From Mytilus edulis (taxonomy: Eukaryota; Mollusca; Bivalvia; Mytilida; Mytilidae), in NCBI RefSeq assembly GCF_963676685.1, contig NC_092346.1, positions 92,927,917 through 92,991,916 on the forward strand: DNA of 64,000 bases. Direction: 5' to 3'. Both the position numbers and the translations under genes were made by a program. The notes below the pieces were generated by a model that was given only the letters and a program-made list of their open reading frames with translations, did no database searches and was not told the DNA's origin. Of the stretch, positions 46,851-58,258 are shown piece by piece; position 1 is the first letter of the stretch; each line of letters opens with the position of its first letter.

Positions 46851-48039
46851 TTCAAAATACATTTACAGAGCTTATAATTACATAAGCGAGTTTTGTCCTT
46901 ATTAAACAAATAACTGGCGCTCGAATCAAAACAACTGGAATGCCAAATTTATCATTCTATCACAGTAACTAGACAGACAATGCAAATATCAGTTATATTT
47001 AATTTCAACACAAAAGTTCTGACTAATTGTCTAGTGAAATGGCAGAATTTCATTTGTTAATTTAGCAACATCTTCAATGTTTATAGAGAATGGGTCGTCT
47101 GTAACTGCAGGTATTGCCGGTGTATAATAGCAAGTGGTGTTCCAATGGCTTATTCGACTGTAGATAAGAATCGGAAAAAATAACACTCATCAAAGATACG
47201 AGACTTATAAAATATGTTAAACATGTATATAAATCATTAAATGCTTAGTATACGACACACGATGTGTTTAGACTTTTGATTATACCATTTGATTTGGGGC
47301 CTTCCGTTTTGAAATTTTATATGAGTTTGATATATTTTGTTATTTTACCTTTATTCATGAGTGCAACTTTTTACTTGTGATGTCTTTTACTGTTTGTAGG
47401 TGATTTTTTTACCGGCCTTTGTCTAAAGAATATTTCAACAAATGAAAAAAAATAGGTTCCTTCAGATCGAATTCAACTTCCGATTGAATAAATCACGTAT
47501 TTCTCTTTGGTTGATTCGTCTAAAGAATACACTATCCAAACATCCTGTTCGCCTTCGATTTGCGTGATGACTAGATACTATTAATAGTTGTTAATTCCTA
47601 TTGTTATTGAAATATTCACATACTCTATTGTTTGTTTGAAGAACAGAGATGGTTTATAGAATTAATCTCTAAACAAATCCAAATCATAGTTATGTACTCA
47701 GATATGAAATTTATAAGATTAATGAAACAAAATAAAACGAAAAATTGATAGAAATTACTGAATATGTTGAGTTTTTTTTTCAATAACTACACACTCTTAA
47801 CAATTGCAACTAAACAATTAATTCCCATATGTATTGCTGTATGCTCCTTTTAACATGAATAGGTATCATATGTGTTAATATCTTGAGACCGCGCGTTTTT
47901 CAGATTAATTTTTTTCTCCAAAATTTGGGTTTGGGACTTCATGTATTAAATAAATCCACATGAAATTTAGACACATATATTATAGAGTGCTATTTTCATT
48001 TCGTTAATCAGTGTAGATTTTATTTGTGATGTTGAAATT

Positions 48040-48540
48040 GACATATTTGAAATAACATGACCCTTAAGTATTGAACAAAACTGAATATGTGTCGTATAAA
48101 GAGGTGAAACGAGGGACTGGTGAAAAATAATATTTATCCAATTCTTGAACCAGTGCATGTATATATCATAATTATAAACTTAAGTCTTCTGTGCATGATT
48201 TTATCATTTTTTACTCAAAATATTGTATACTCGTCATTTTTCTTTCTCTCTCTGTCGGTGAAGTGAAAATATGGCAGCTCATTAATTTTCGTGTTTTAAA
48301 GCCGTAGTTTACCGATTGTCACCTTATAGTAAACAATCAACAAAGATGCATGGATATTGCACACGTGTATACCATATACAATCAGATAATAGTTTATTTC
48401 AGTGACAGATACATGTACATGCGTATTGAGATCACCGGAGTTTTACGAGTAGGGTCAAGCTAAGGTTATTTTGAAAACGGAAAATATGTCGGCGAATTGC
48501 TTCCTGGAAGCAAGCAATTAAAAAAAAATCTCGAATGAAG
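48040..48540 (+). repeat. Dispersed/duplicated segment, copy 2
   Basis: Partner of 44130-44610 with the same order of conserved blocks and scattered small indels. It lies just beyond the end of duplication copy B. Confidence 0.65.
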
Positions 48541-49489
48541 AATTTTAGATGGTGCACTTGATTCAAATTTGAACTATAAGCTGGTACTTTTTTTTCTAGA
48601 TTGACTTTTTTTTTTAATTATCATGTATACATATTTGTTCATGGAAATTTGCTTAAAAAGGGACACATATCCAACAACATTAGTGCTTTACCATTTTCCT
48701 TTAAAATTCAATATCAGGGGAGGACATTGCAAAAACGGTCCATCAATTCATTTTCGTACCTTACAACCCAAAGTGCCATTTCTTTACGCAGCGGAATGAT
48801 AAATTGTCCTGAACGCTGTTATCAGACAATATATATCATTGAAAATGATAGTATGCAATGTCCATGTTCGGAATTGTATTTCTTGAATATAAATATTATA
48901 TCTACACATTAAAGGTTAGATTTTTCTGTTCTACAAATTATAACAGCTGACAAAACATCACACATTATGATTTGAGAAAATCTACCAGTGTTTTGTATAT
49001 TTCATTTACCTGGCTTTTATATTATTGATCTGGTACTTTGATTTAAAACAAATTTTACAATGATTTTCGTTCGGTTTCGAATACTTTAATTTGAACATTA
49101 TTTAACATCCCGTCAATGTGTTGTATTATCTTTCATTTTTAGCTAGTGTGTTTTGTTTATGCGACTTTTTGTGTTTAATTGGTTCTAATAACGTGACTCT
49201 GTACTTAAAAAGATCCCGTCAGTATGATATTGTTCTATCGTATGTCATTATGATGTATTTCTATTATGAATTAGAAAATACGTTGAACCACACACGTCAA
49301 AATTATTCAATCGCGTAGTGGAATGTACTATTTGTAGATTCTTATAAATTCTATATAACTTTTGGACTATTTTGAATCTCGGTCTATTTCTGAAATTAAT
49401 TCTTACATACTTTTGATTTTTTTACCCTGTATGCTAACATTGCCCATGTGAAATTTTAAAATTGTTTGTATATACATCGAACGACAAAT

Positions 49490-49890
49490 ATATGTGACGT
49501 ATAAAATGTTCTGACGTCAAACACGCGAATCAATGAATGTGTTTGTAGACAGATGTTTTTGTGTTCTGTTGAATTGTTCCGTTCATCATTATTACACGAT
49601 GATGACTGATGTACCCATATTTTGACTATTTTATTTATTATGTCTGTTTAGTTCACGCATCATTGTAAATATAACGGAACTTGATGAGACTGTCAGCAAA
49701 GTGAGAGGTTTAGTGCTATAAAACCAGGTTTAATCCACCATTTTCTACATTTGAAAATGCCTGTACCAAGTCAGGAATATGACAGTTCTTGTCCATTCGT
49801 TTTTCATGTGTTTTGTCATTTGATTTTGCCATGTGATTACGGACTTTCCAATTAGATTTTCCTCTAAGTTCAGTATTTTTGTGTTTAACT
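49490..49890 (-). repeat. Dispersed repeat family, minus-strand copy
   Basis: Reverse complement of the 46050 family: ACCAGGTTTAATCCACCATT, TACCAAGTCAGGAATATGAC and CTCTAAGTTCAGTATTTTTG. Non-coding. Confidence 0.6.
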
Positions 49891-50997
49891 TTTTATTATA
49901 TTTTACTGAGTTCATTTACGTATTAAAAAGACTAGAAATATGAATACTTTGGATAAATTCAAACTGGAATATTGTGTCCTCACCGTCATTCGTTGTTTGT
50001 GCATTTGCATCCAACAAGTATTGTCAATATTGGTTTTAACCAGTACAAAGTTGATACTGCTTATTGACTTCCATTGAAAGTCAAATTTCCAATTGAAACA
50101 AACTTTCAACAACCCAAATGTTAACAAAAATAAATCACGGTAAAATATATAGTCCTTGATATGTGGAGGATGCTGATTTTGCATTATCGTCAATCATTCT
50201 ATGAAGGTGACGAGATTTGATTAAGGACAGTAGCGTCAATAAAATCTGAACATATCCTAGTCTTTAGGTCTAAGATGAAAGTTTCTTATGCGAATCTTTA
50301 CGGCATAGTCTTATTTAAATAAATTACACAGTGGGATACCCACTGAACGAAAACAAAAGAAAATTCACTCTTCGTATAATAGAGTCGAGAAAGACAATAA
50401 TAAAACAATACTTGTGACGATATTGATTATTTCTAAATGATGATTGTTGTGCATTTTAAAGAAATTATTTGTTAAACTGTGTTATTAGAAATATTTATGC
50501 AAATACACAACGTTTTATGTTGAGCATTTATCGAGATAATTGCTTTAGAAGCTTGAAAACTAAAATTTAAAAACTGCCAATCTTTGCTGCTTAATAATTT
50601 AAAAAATATTGAAAAAGTCATGAACATACTAAATTGAAAGATCTTTCGGGTCACCAATTGTCTTAGTGTTCCAAAAAGTCATCAGCATGTTACAATTTCA
50701 AAAAGTATCTTTTAAAACCTTAGTCGAGCACACCGGTCTGCTTTTACCACATGTACATTCAATAGAGAACTATTGTCTTTTCGTCCATATATGACTATTT
50801 AAAAGTCTGGATGTGCAGGTTAAAAAAAAAGAGAACTAGTTTTCTAAAATATTACCTTCCTACTATTCTAAATGTAATTTTTAAGAAAATGTCGTCTCGA
50901 GTTTTGTACAAGTTATTATTTGCAGTCTTCTCGATCTATTCACATTTAATGTTTACATCGAGATAAGGTCTGTTTGACTTTGCTTAGTAATACCGCA

Positions 50998-52392
50998 GTC
51001 CAACTAGGCCACGATCGCACTACGATCTGTAAAATAAATGCAAATTTTGATGATCGTAGTACGATCGTGTAGATCGCAGTAAGATCGTTTCACGGTCGTG
51101 GTGAGGTCTTCAAGATCGTGATGAGCGTGACCAGCTTTGAACATGTTCAAAACAATCGTGGTGCGGTCGTGGCGAAATCAGGTCGCAGACGAAGCGTAAC
51201 GAAGGCGTGATTCTATTTGGAGAGATTTTGAACGATCTCACAGCGACGTTATTACGACCTCACTACGACCATCACGTTCTCACCGCAACCCAACTACGCT
51301 TCCACTACGACTATACCACGTTTACACCACGCTGTTCAAGACCATAGAACGATTCTAGCACGCCCTTGCCGTCCTCATCACGCTCTTCTTACGACCTGGC
51401 TACGTTCATACTACGACCATCGTTCTCATCAGTGTCATTTTCACATAAAATATATTAAATTTCTCCAGGTTTAGTTTGTCTGTATGTAATTAATACTTCT
51501 TGTCCATTTTCTCTAACGGCTCAAAAATGCTTCTCGTTTTTATATAGATTAGACCGTTGTTTTTCCCGTTTGAACGCTTTAACACTAGTAATTTTTGGGG
51601 CCCTTTATAGATTGCTGTTCGGTGTGAACCAAGGCTCCGTGATGAAGGCCATACCTTGGCCTATAATGGTTTACTTTTATTAATTGTTACTTGGATGGAG
51701 AGTTGTCTCATTGGCACTCATACCACATCTTCCTATATCTGTTGACACATCTGTGTCATCTCTGCTAGTGTTCACTAAAATATCGTCATTTGAGCTTTAA
51801 GGACAAGCGAAAGGTTGTAATTTAGGTTGGATTGGTCGGTCCGACATCTTTGCTTGATCCGGAGACGTTACAATCAGAGCTCCCTCTGCCTCTACATCAA
51901 CCCCGAGCACCACGCCCATGTGTTCTATAAGATTTAGGTGGCATGACAGTATTGATTTCGCTAAATCTACGTATTGACCAGAAATAGAAGGAATGGAACT
52001 GTATTGATATGGAACACGATGTTGACGTTTTTGCTGAGAACGTAGTAAGATCGCGGTATGAACGTAGTATAATCGTGGTAAGAACGTGCTATAATCGCAG
52101 TAGAAGCGTGGTAAGATCCTGTTGCAATCGGATAACTCGTGGTATGGTCGTAGTGAGAACGTGATGAGCGTAGAAAGATCTTGATAAGCGTAGTGAGGTC
52201 GCAGAATAAGCGCGGTGAGAACGTGGTATAATCGTAGCGGAATCGTTGTAGAGGCGTAATGAGGACGTAGAAGCATCGTGAAAGCAACGGCAATTTACAT
52301 TTTCATGCCGCACATACCGCGACCTCACCACGATCTGAATTTATTTTAGATCGTGATGAGCGTGGTACGATCGTGGTCTAGTGGGACTGAGG
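50998..52392. mobile_element. Terminal-inverted-repeat element rich in CGTGGTA-type subrepeats
   Basis: The ends pair: AGTCCAACTAGGCCACGATC on the left against, in reverse complement, AGTCCCACTAGACCACGATC on the right. About 400 bases inside each end consist of irregular 10-15-base repeats built on ATCGTGGTA/GAACGTAGTA, in opposite orientations at the two ends. The middle (about 51790-52020) on the minus strand reads RVPYQYSSIPSISGQYVDLA then KSILSCHLNLIEHMGVVLGV, which looks like a real but unrecognised protein fragment. A Naiad 3' end at 51510-51740 is nested inside. It is probably a DNA transposon with subterminal transposase-binding repeats. Confidence 0.6.
51510..51740 (+). mobile_element. 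Naiad 3'-end fragment nested in the 50998 element
   Basis: Plus-strand match to the 3' end of Naiad copy 2: CGGTGTGAACCAAGGCTCCG, GAGAGTTGTCTCATTGGCAC and TCATACCACATCTTCC. 5'-truncated, non-coding. Confidence 0.65.
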
Positions 52393-52917
52393 CTTAACTT
52401 AATTTAAAAAGTGTCAATCTGTACTGCATATCAATCGATTCCTTTGGAATTTTTTCCCTGATTTTCTCTGATCTAGCTGTATATATTATATACGGAACAA
52501 TAGCATGTTCCGGAGAGGTATACGCACAATAAAAAAGAATTAAGTTGGTACTCTAGGAATTTATTTGCATAGTAACATTTTCAACCAATTTGTACCAAGC
52601 TCCTATAGCCTGCTGTACTCGTCGTTTTCTACGTAAGGAGGAAAATAAAAACTTTGAGTGGAAATTTGGTTTTTATTTCAATACAATTCTTATATGATTT
52701 GCATGTTAGGGAATACGTTGATATGATGATTGGTCGAGATGACTTCCAGTAGTTCATCTTAACGTTGTTTATCGATAGACGACCTTTTCGTAACCAATGT
52801 AAACTAGATGGCGGCGATGATAACAACGACTTTAACAAAATTTATTTCATTGCACGTTAATCGTTAAATAAAATAACAAAAACAAAAACATTCGTTTGAA
52901 TGATAATAAGAGTTTTA

Positions 52918-53168
52918 GGGAGCTACCATTTGATTTTTTATGGGGGGGCTAGGATGAAAATTTTTGTCCTGCATTTTTTTTAGTTGTAATCTCTGTCCTG
53001 CCTTTTAATTTTCACTCTATTCGGTCCTGCCTTTTTTTCTTCTTAGTTAATCCTGACTTTTTTTACCTAAATTGTCATCCTGCCTTTTTTTTTTGCAAAG
53101 TGTCTCATCCTGCCTTTTTTTTTACTCAAAACTCCTGTCCTGCCTATTTTCTTCAAATTTCATCCTAG

Positions 53169-53203
<35 letters not shown>

Positions 53204-53226
53204 ATAAAAATCAAATGGTAGCTCCC
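52918..53226. mobile_element. 309-bp MITE with poly-G/poly-C inside its inverted repeats and a TTA target duplication
   Basis: Starts GGGAGCTACCATTTGATTTT followed by TATGGGGGGGCTAGGATGAAA, and ends with the inverse, including a run of 35 C (53169-53203). TTA flanks both sides (52915-52917, 53227-53229), typical of PIF/Harbinger-like insertions. The interior is about seven T-rich units of some 30 bases built on TCCTGCCTTTTTTT. No ORF. Confidence 0.8.
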
Positions 53227-54244
53227 TTAGTAGTTATTTTTATCAGATTGCAAATTTCATGGAGTACTTTTTTTTTCTTTAGTCACACATATATTCATGC
53301 GCCAGGCCTATTCAATGATACAAATATACAATTTGCGTGTGATAGTGGTTACGAGTGTGGAAAAATATATTACTTATCTCCAATTTAAAAAAAAATAAGG
53401 ATTAATTAGATATAGGAAGATGTGGTGTGAGTGCCAATGAGACAACTCTCCATACAAATAACATTTAAAAAGTAAACCATTATAGGTTAAAGTACGGCCT
53501 TCAACACGGAGCCTTGGCTCACACCGAACAACAAGCTATAAAGGGCCCCAAAATTACTAGTGTAAAACCATTCAAACGGGAAAACCAACGGTCTAATCTA
53601 TATAAACAAAACGAGAAACGAGAAACACGTATATATTACATAAACAAACGACAACTACTGTACATCAGATTCCTGACTTAGGACAGGTGCAAACATTTGC
53701 AGCGGGATTAAACGTTTTAATGGATCCAAACCTTCTCCCTTTTTCTGAAACAATAGCATAACATCACAACAAAGAAAAACATACGATAAAATATCAACTG
53801 GCAGACTTAACTCAATCAAAAAACGTATGATTAAACAATGAACGAATAAATTTTGATCTGCGATATCTGAATACAAATGCACAGTTAATAAAATATTAGA
53901 GACAAACATTCATGACCAAAAAGCTAACAAACAAATTCAAACACAGGACATGACTGAGAAATATTTAACCAATCAATGTTCACTTTAGAAAAAAAACGGT
54001 TTTTTTATAATCTTTAAGTTTATACAAATGTTGTAAGAATAAGTGAAAAATTGAAGATATTACAAATAATCAAAGCTGGTGTACAGACAAGATCCATATA
54101 AATAAAAAATAACAAAAAAGCACTATATACAGTATCAACAGGTCGAATTAACAAGAAAATACGATTTGAGAGTACTCGCAGTTACAGTAACTGACAGCTA
54201 GTTAAAAGCCAAAACCAATTAATAATAAAAAATCATGCATCAGA

Positions 54245-54302
54245 GACTAAAATCGACTAAAACACATCACAGGGATTTAGTATTTTAACGTCATTAATAG
54301 TC
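54245..54302 (-). promoter_or_regulatory. SECIS-like element of Naiad copy 2
   Basis: Core ATGA (54291-54294) and CGAT (54252-54255) on the minus strand. Between them, GTTAAAATAC pairs with GTGTTTTAGT over ten consecutive positions, counting G-U. ACTAAATCCC gives the apical A-run. A basal GACTA/TAGTC helix closes it. It lies about 135 bases after the RT stop codon. This is the best of the three SECIS-like folds. Confidence 0.75.
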
Positions 54303-54436
54303 AAAGAAGACATGACTTGTGCAATGCCAAAAATCAATGTATCGACAGGTAGTAGTATAGTGAAAAGCGACTTCTATAGAAATAAAAGTTAACGTGTCTG
54401 TGTCTCTATACATCTCGCCTCAAAAGATAATGAAAT

Positions 54437-55888
54437 TTAGTTATGTTTTAATTTGCTAATGACAATATCAATATTAGTGCCAATGTGAACTATATTCAGA
54501 GATCTTATTACAATATTGGTACGATAACCCTTACTTATAAGTTTGTTTAAAGGTTCGATGAGTTTACAAGGATCACATAGTGATTTCCTCGCTTTAAGTA
54601 CAATATTACCATAAAATTTAGGATGTGAAATACCATTTTTAATAAGCTTTCTACAGGTATAGCCAAATTTACTAATCAAATCTTTGTATCTATGAAAGAA
54701 TTTAATACAAGTTTTAAGTAATTTATGGTATCGAAATCCCTGACACAACAATTTACCAGTGATGCATTGATTACGTTCGTTAAAATCTATGACATCAGAA
54801 CACACACGGGCAAACCGAACGAGTTGCGATATATAAACACCGTATGATGGAGCCAAAGGCACATCGCCGTCTAAAAAAGGAAAATTAACAATAGGAAATG
54901 AAAAATCGTCTCTTTTGTCGTAAATTTTAGTGTGAAGTTTCCCGTTTGAAATTGAAATGTCTAAATCTAGAAAAGGACAACTGCTGCTGTTTATGTTAGA
55001 TTTAGTTAAAGTAAGTTCGTTTGGGTAAATTTCTGAAGTATATTTAGAGAACTCTGGATTATTCAACGAAAAAATATCATCCAGATAACGGTAGGTATTT
55101 TTGAATGTATCAACCAAATGTAACAAAGATGGGTCTTTACTGAGTTTGGTCATAAACTGAGATTCATAGCAATATAGAAATAAATCTGCTATTAAAGGGG
55201 CACAGTTGGTGCCCATAGGAATACCTACTACCTGACGATACACTTTATCGCCGAAACGTACATAAATGTTATCAAGCAGAAAGTTTAAAGCTTCAATCAT
55301 ATCCTCACAATTCCAGTAAGTGTATCTAGCATACTTTCCTTTTTCGTTACAGAAAAAGGCCTTAAACGAGTTACAGCAAATAAAATTACAATGAGATTTT
55401 TCGAAAGACCATTTTATCAAATACAAAAACTTTTTCTTTATAAGATTGTGTGGAAGTGTAGTGTACAGAGTAGAAAAATCATAACTGTCAACAGAATTGT
55501 AAGGACCATTGAAAGCATGTATTTTATCTAAAACCTCTAAAGAATTTTTAACACTCCAAAAATAATTAATACCATTATTTTCATAAGCTTTATTACAAAA
55601 GTTAATAACCAGTTCTTTGATAGTAGTAAGGGAGGTGGTTAGAAGCACTGATAGATTAGTAGTAGAACACTTACTGGAAGCGGATATGAAACGGAATTTA
55701 AATGGTTTTTTGTGTAATTTCGGTAACCAGTACATGGTAGGGACTTTCAAATGTTCGGAAGATGCTTTAAGCTGGGCAGTGGCAGTGGTATGCTTGTTAA
55801 CGATTTGACTCTCTGTGGTGCGCACTGACCTGAATGTAGAGGAATTGATAATTTCGATTTGAAGAACTTTCGTGTAGTATATGCGTCA
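54437..55888 (-). CDS. Naiad copy 2 reverse transcriptase with in-frame TGA (putative selenocysteine)
   Basis: The uninterrupted part (54437-55825, 462 codons) carries MYWLPKLHKKPFKFRFISAS, YDFSTLYTTLPH, VVGIPMGTNCAPLIADLFLY, TYRYLDDIFSLNN (catalytic YLDD) and KIYDKRDDFSFPIVNFPFLD. It ends IGTNIDIVISKLKHN. Upstream and in frame is TGA at 55886-55888, in ADKAANNVVVV-TGA-RIYYTKVLQ. This aligns with Cys533 of the intact Naiad (ADKAPNNIVFVCKSHY). Read as selenocysteine, the frame stays open upstream to the frameshift near 56280. The C-terminus is longer than in the intact plus-strand copy. RT motifs are complete, but the element is 5'-truncated. Confidence 0.75.
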
Positions 55889-56300
55889 CACCACCACTAC
55901 ATTATTTGCTGCCTTGTCTGCCGGTACGAACACAAACCGCTCTGCGAGTACCTTGAGTTTGTTTTTTATTCTAGAAATGGGTATATCATGGTTCCTATTA
56001 TTAATTTCAGAATTGTTTTCTAAATGAGATATTCGAATATCAACCGTATTCATAATTTTATTCAAATAACTGTCTAAAGATTTTTTATCGGATTTTTCAC
56101 GTTTGCACCAATTTTTACAATAGGCAGACAGAGCGTATTTAATGACCTGACGACACTGTTTCCAATCTATTGTAGATGGAGGACGGTATTTCGGTCCTTT
56201 CTTTAGAAAAGTTATGACTTCACGGTCATCGACGATGTTGAGGTCTCCTGTGATAACATGACCATAGGGAACATATTTAAAACTAGATGTTTCGCAATCT

Positions 56301-56303
56301 CAA
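56301..56303 (-). other. TGA at the first cysteine of the Naiad CxC motif (copy 2)
   Basis: The minus strand reads VPSI-TGA-DCETSSF then KYVPYGHVITGD. The intact copy has DCTCASSKFTYNPAGHVITG, so TGA takes the place of the first Cys of CxC. The codon is separated from the RT frame by a one-base T-run insertion near 56280. Confidence 0.55.
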
Positions 56304-56503
56304 ATGGAAGGAACATTATTTTCAATATTGACGTCTGTTGTAATTGACGTATAATTGAAAATCAAATTTCTGCTCGTTTTTTTTATAAGAATACGAAATA
56401 ATGGGTTGTTCTATATTATCAAAATATGGAGGTATTAAGCTATAGACAGAAGAGTCATTGAATATGCTAGACAAATTAATAAAATCAATACCTCTATTAT
56501 ACC

Positions 56504-56632
56504 TTTTTAAAGGAATTTATTGGTCACTGTGTATAAACTGGAATAAGTCACTCACAAACATATCATAAAAGGACATTCTGTTTTGTGCGTGAATTGGTCG
56601 TGTTTGTATACCAATAAATTCCTTTAAAAAGG
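56504..56632. repeat. Inverted repeat at the 5' truncation point of Naiad copy 2
   Basis: CCTTTTTAAAGGAATTTATT (from about 56501) is matched by inverted AATAAATTCCTTTAAAAAGG (ending about 56633), with about 85 bases between. Penelope-like elements often insert with inverted flanks, so this may mark the insertion junction. Confidence 0.55.
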
Positions 56633-57259
56633 CGTTTAATCCTATATTATTTCTATTTTACTATTTATCAAAACGTTGTTTTCCTGATTCCATAATTGAT
56701 ATCGTCCTTGCTAGAATGGAACAAACATTGTGAAGATCTTGTTTTGAATATTTACAGGGGAGGTAATATTTTGTCCCTAGATTTCCCATTGTACCGCATC
56801 GCATTATATGTGTTGATCATTCAGTATTGGTTTAACACATATTGACAAATATAATCTTATTTTCTATATAGAATTGAAATATTGTGACGTGGGTTTCCCA
56901 TGTGTGGAACCTTGTAAAATTTGTGGAACACCTAGTTTGTGTCATTTGTCCGTAAGTTGTTTGACAACATTATTCAAACTTTGCAGAACGATAGCACAAA
57001 ATATAAATGAGTTACATATTATTTTGATGTACATTTCAATTATTTTTTGAAGGAGTAAAACGCAGTCTCATACCGGTATTTTTTTGTAAGAAAATATTGG
57101 AATTAATTAGTTGATTAAACAACTAAAATTTTTATCAATAATTCAATTATTGTTTTATAAGATCAGTATAGAATCTACAAAGGGTATAAAAAATATATAA
57201 GCCTGACAAACATATTTCTCAATTTCATATTTGTTCTAATGTATTTTTCCTTTTTTCAG

Positions 57260-57490
57260 ATAGATTTTCGTATTGGTCTAGGAATGAACACCTCACCAAC
57301 TATTTGTCAACAAGAAATGAAATTTATACACTGAACTCCAGTAGTAAACTCATGTGTGTAAATGAATGCACAAAAACAGCGAACTGTGTTTCTGTGTTTT
57401 ACATAGAAAAATCATGTCGCCTAAATAATGTTTATTTTACAGGAAAAGCTGAATTGGTTCATAAACCCGGATCTGAGTATATTGCATCAG
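57260..57490 (+). CDS. Secreted protein, PAN/apple-domain exon
   Basis: Acceptor CCTTTTTTCAG ends at 57259 and donor GCATCAG|GTAATC follows 57490. It is 231 bases, phase 1 at both ends. It encodes DRFSYWSRNEHLTNYLSTRN, EIYTLNSSSKLMCVNECTKT and ANCVSVFYIEKSCRLNNVYF. The Cys spacing (C-x3-C, NC-x-SVFY, CRLNN) is typical of PAN/apple domains, disulfide-bonded modules for protein or carbohydrate binding outside the cell. It follows a signal-peptide exon of matching phase (43784 and/or 29186) and precedes the EGF exon. Phase-1 exons throughout suit exon-shuffled extracellular genes. Confidence 0.75.
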
Positions 57491-58258
57491 GTAATCTCTA
57501 CATATATCTCTTCTTGATGCACAATAATTTTACAAATCAAATTACACCAAAAGGATAGGGAGGTGTAATCCATTAATCAGACAGTATAAAGAGAAAACCG
57601 GCGTAAAAAGTAGGGCTGCAGGATGTTCTGGTCTTATACATGTACATTTTGTAGTTTTGTATGTTAGTAGTATTTACACCAAAACATTGACTAGTTTGAA
57701 ACGTAGAGAGTATTTAAGCAAAGACATTGTGTAGTTTTATATGTGATTTGTATCCAAAACATTGAATAGTTTGATATACATGTAGTATCTAAGCTAAGAC
57801 ACTCGCTGGTTATTTTAACAGAATAAATGACTTGACCCCAACTTTAGCTAAATCTGGTTCGAGCTTTATATTCTTTAATATAACAGGTTAATAAGTCATT
57901 ACGTCTATCTGATATATGACATGATATCCTAACATGTTTGCATGTACCTAAACACTGCTTATGATATCATCCACGAAATGACCAAATATTTTCAAAGTAT
58001 AAAACCTAGTACAATCATTGAAGAAAACCAAGAAAGGCCAACATCACAGTCAAACATATACAGTTTATGCATCAGGAAGCCGAGTAAGATATCAGTCAGA
58101 GGAGGCCGTTATTTAGCATTTTCATTGTCTACTATACATTTAGTATTTTCATTGTCTGCTATACATTCAAAAATACAATCATCCTGTGCATTAAAAGCTA
58201 CAAATTATTAAAAACAAATTAAAATCCTTCATTAAAAATCATTTGTTGTATATTTTAG

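Larger units (their letters stand above)
39885..47770 (+). repeat. Segmental duplication, copy B
   Basis: Partner of 22735-35830; see that entry for matching blocks. It lacks the 23196 MITE and the palindrome-bearing element. It has its own insertions, including a truncated Naiad 3' end (42265), hammerhead-like motifs (42601) and a dispersed repeat near 46050. Confidence 0.75.
47771..50997. other. Long intron/intergenic stretch, no confirmed gene
   Basis: Apart from the repeats at 48040 and 49490 I see no supported exon. An open frame at about 48601-48912 includes NCPERCYQTIYIIENDSMQC and PCSELYFLN. Its Cys pattern hints at an extracellular domain relic, but there are no convincing splice sites. 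Confidence 0.4.
53403..56505 (-). mobile_element. Naiad copy 2: truncated element with RT ORF, SECIS and 3' untranslated region
   Basis: Minus-strand element. Recognisable protein begins at about 56505 (RYNRGIDFINLSSIFND, SLIPPYF, PIISYSYKK), lacking GIY-YIG. It continues through the CxC region, GHVITGDLNIV, FVPADKAANNVVVV and the RT. The 3' untranslated part runs to about 53403, ending in the TCATTGGCACTCACACCACA-type terminus. A one-base T insertion near 56280 breaks the frame upstream of ITGDL. Confidence 0.8.

Noticed and set aside
51797..52331. Overlapping minus-strand frames rich in R, Y, T, S and L
   Set aside because: The N-terminal parts are translations of the ATCGTGGTA-type subterminal repeats in three frames. 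Only the central 51790-52020 stretch might be real protein, and it is noted with that element.
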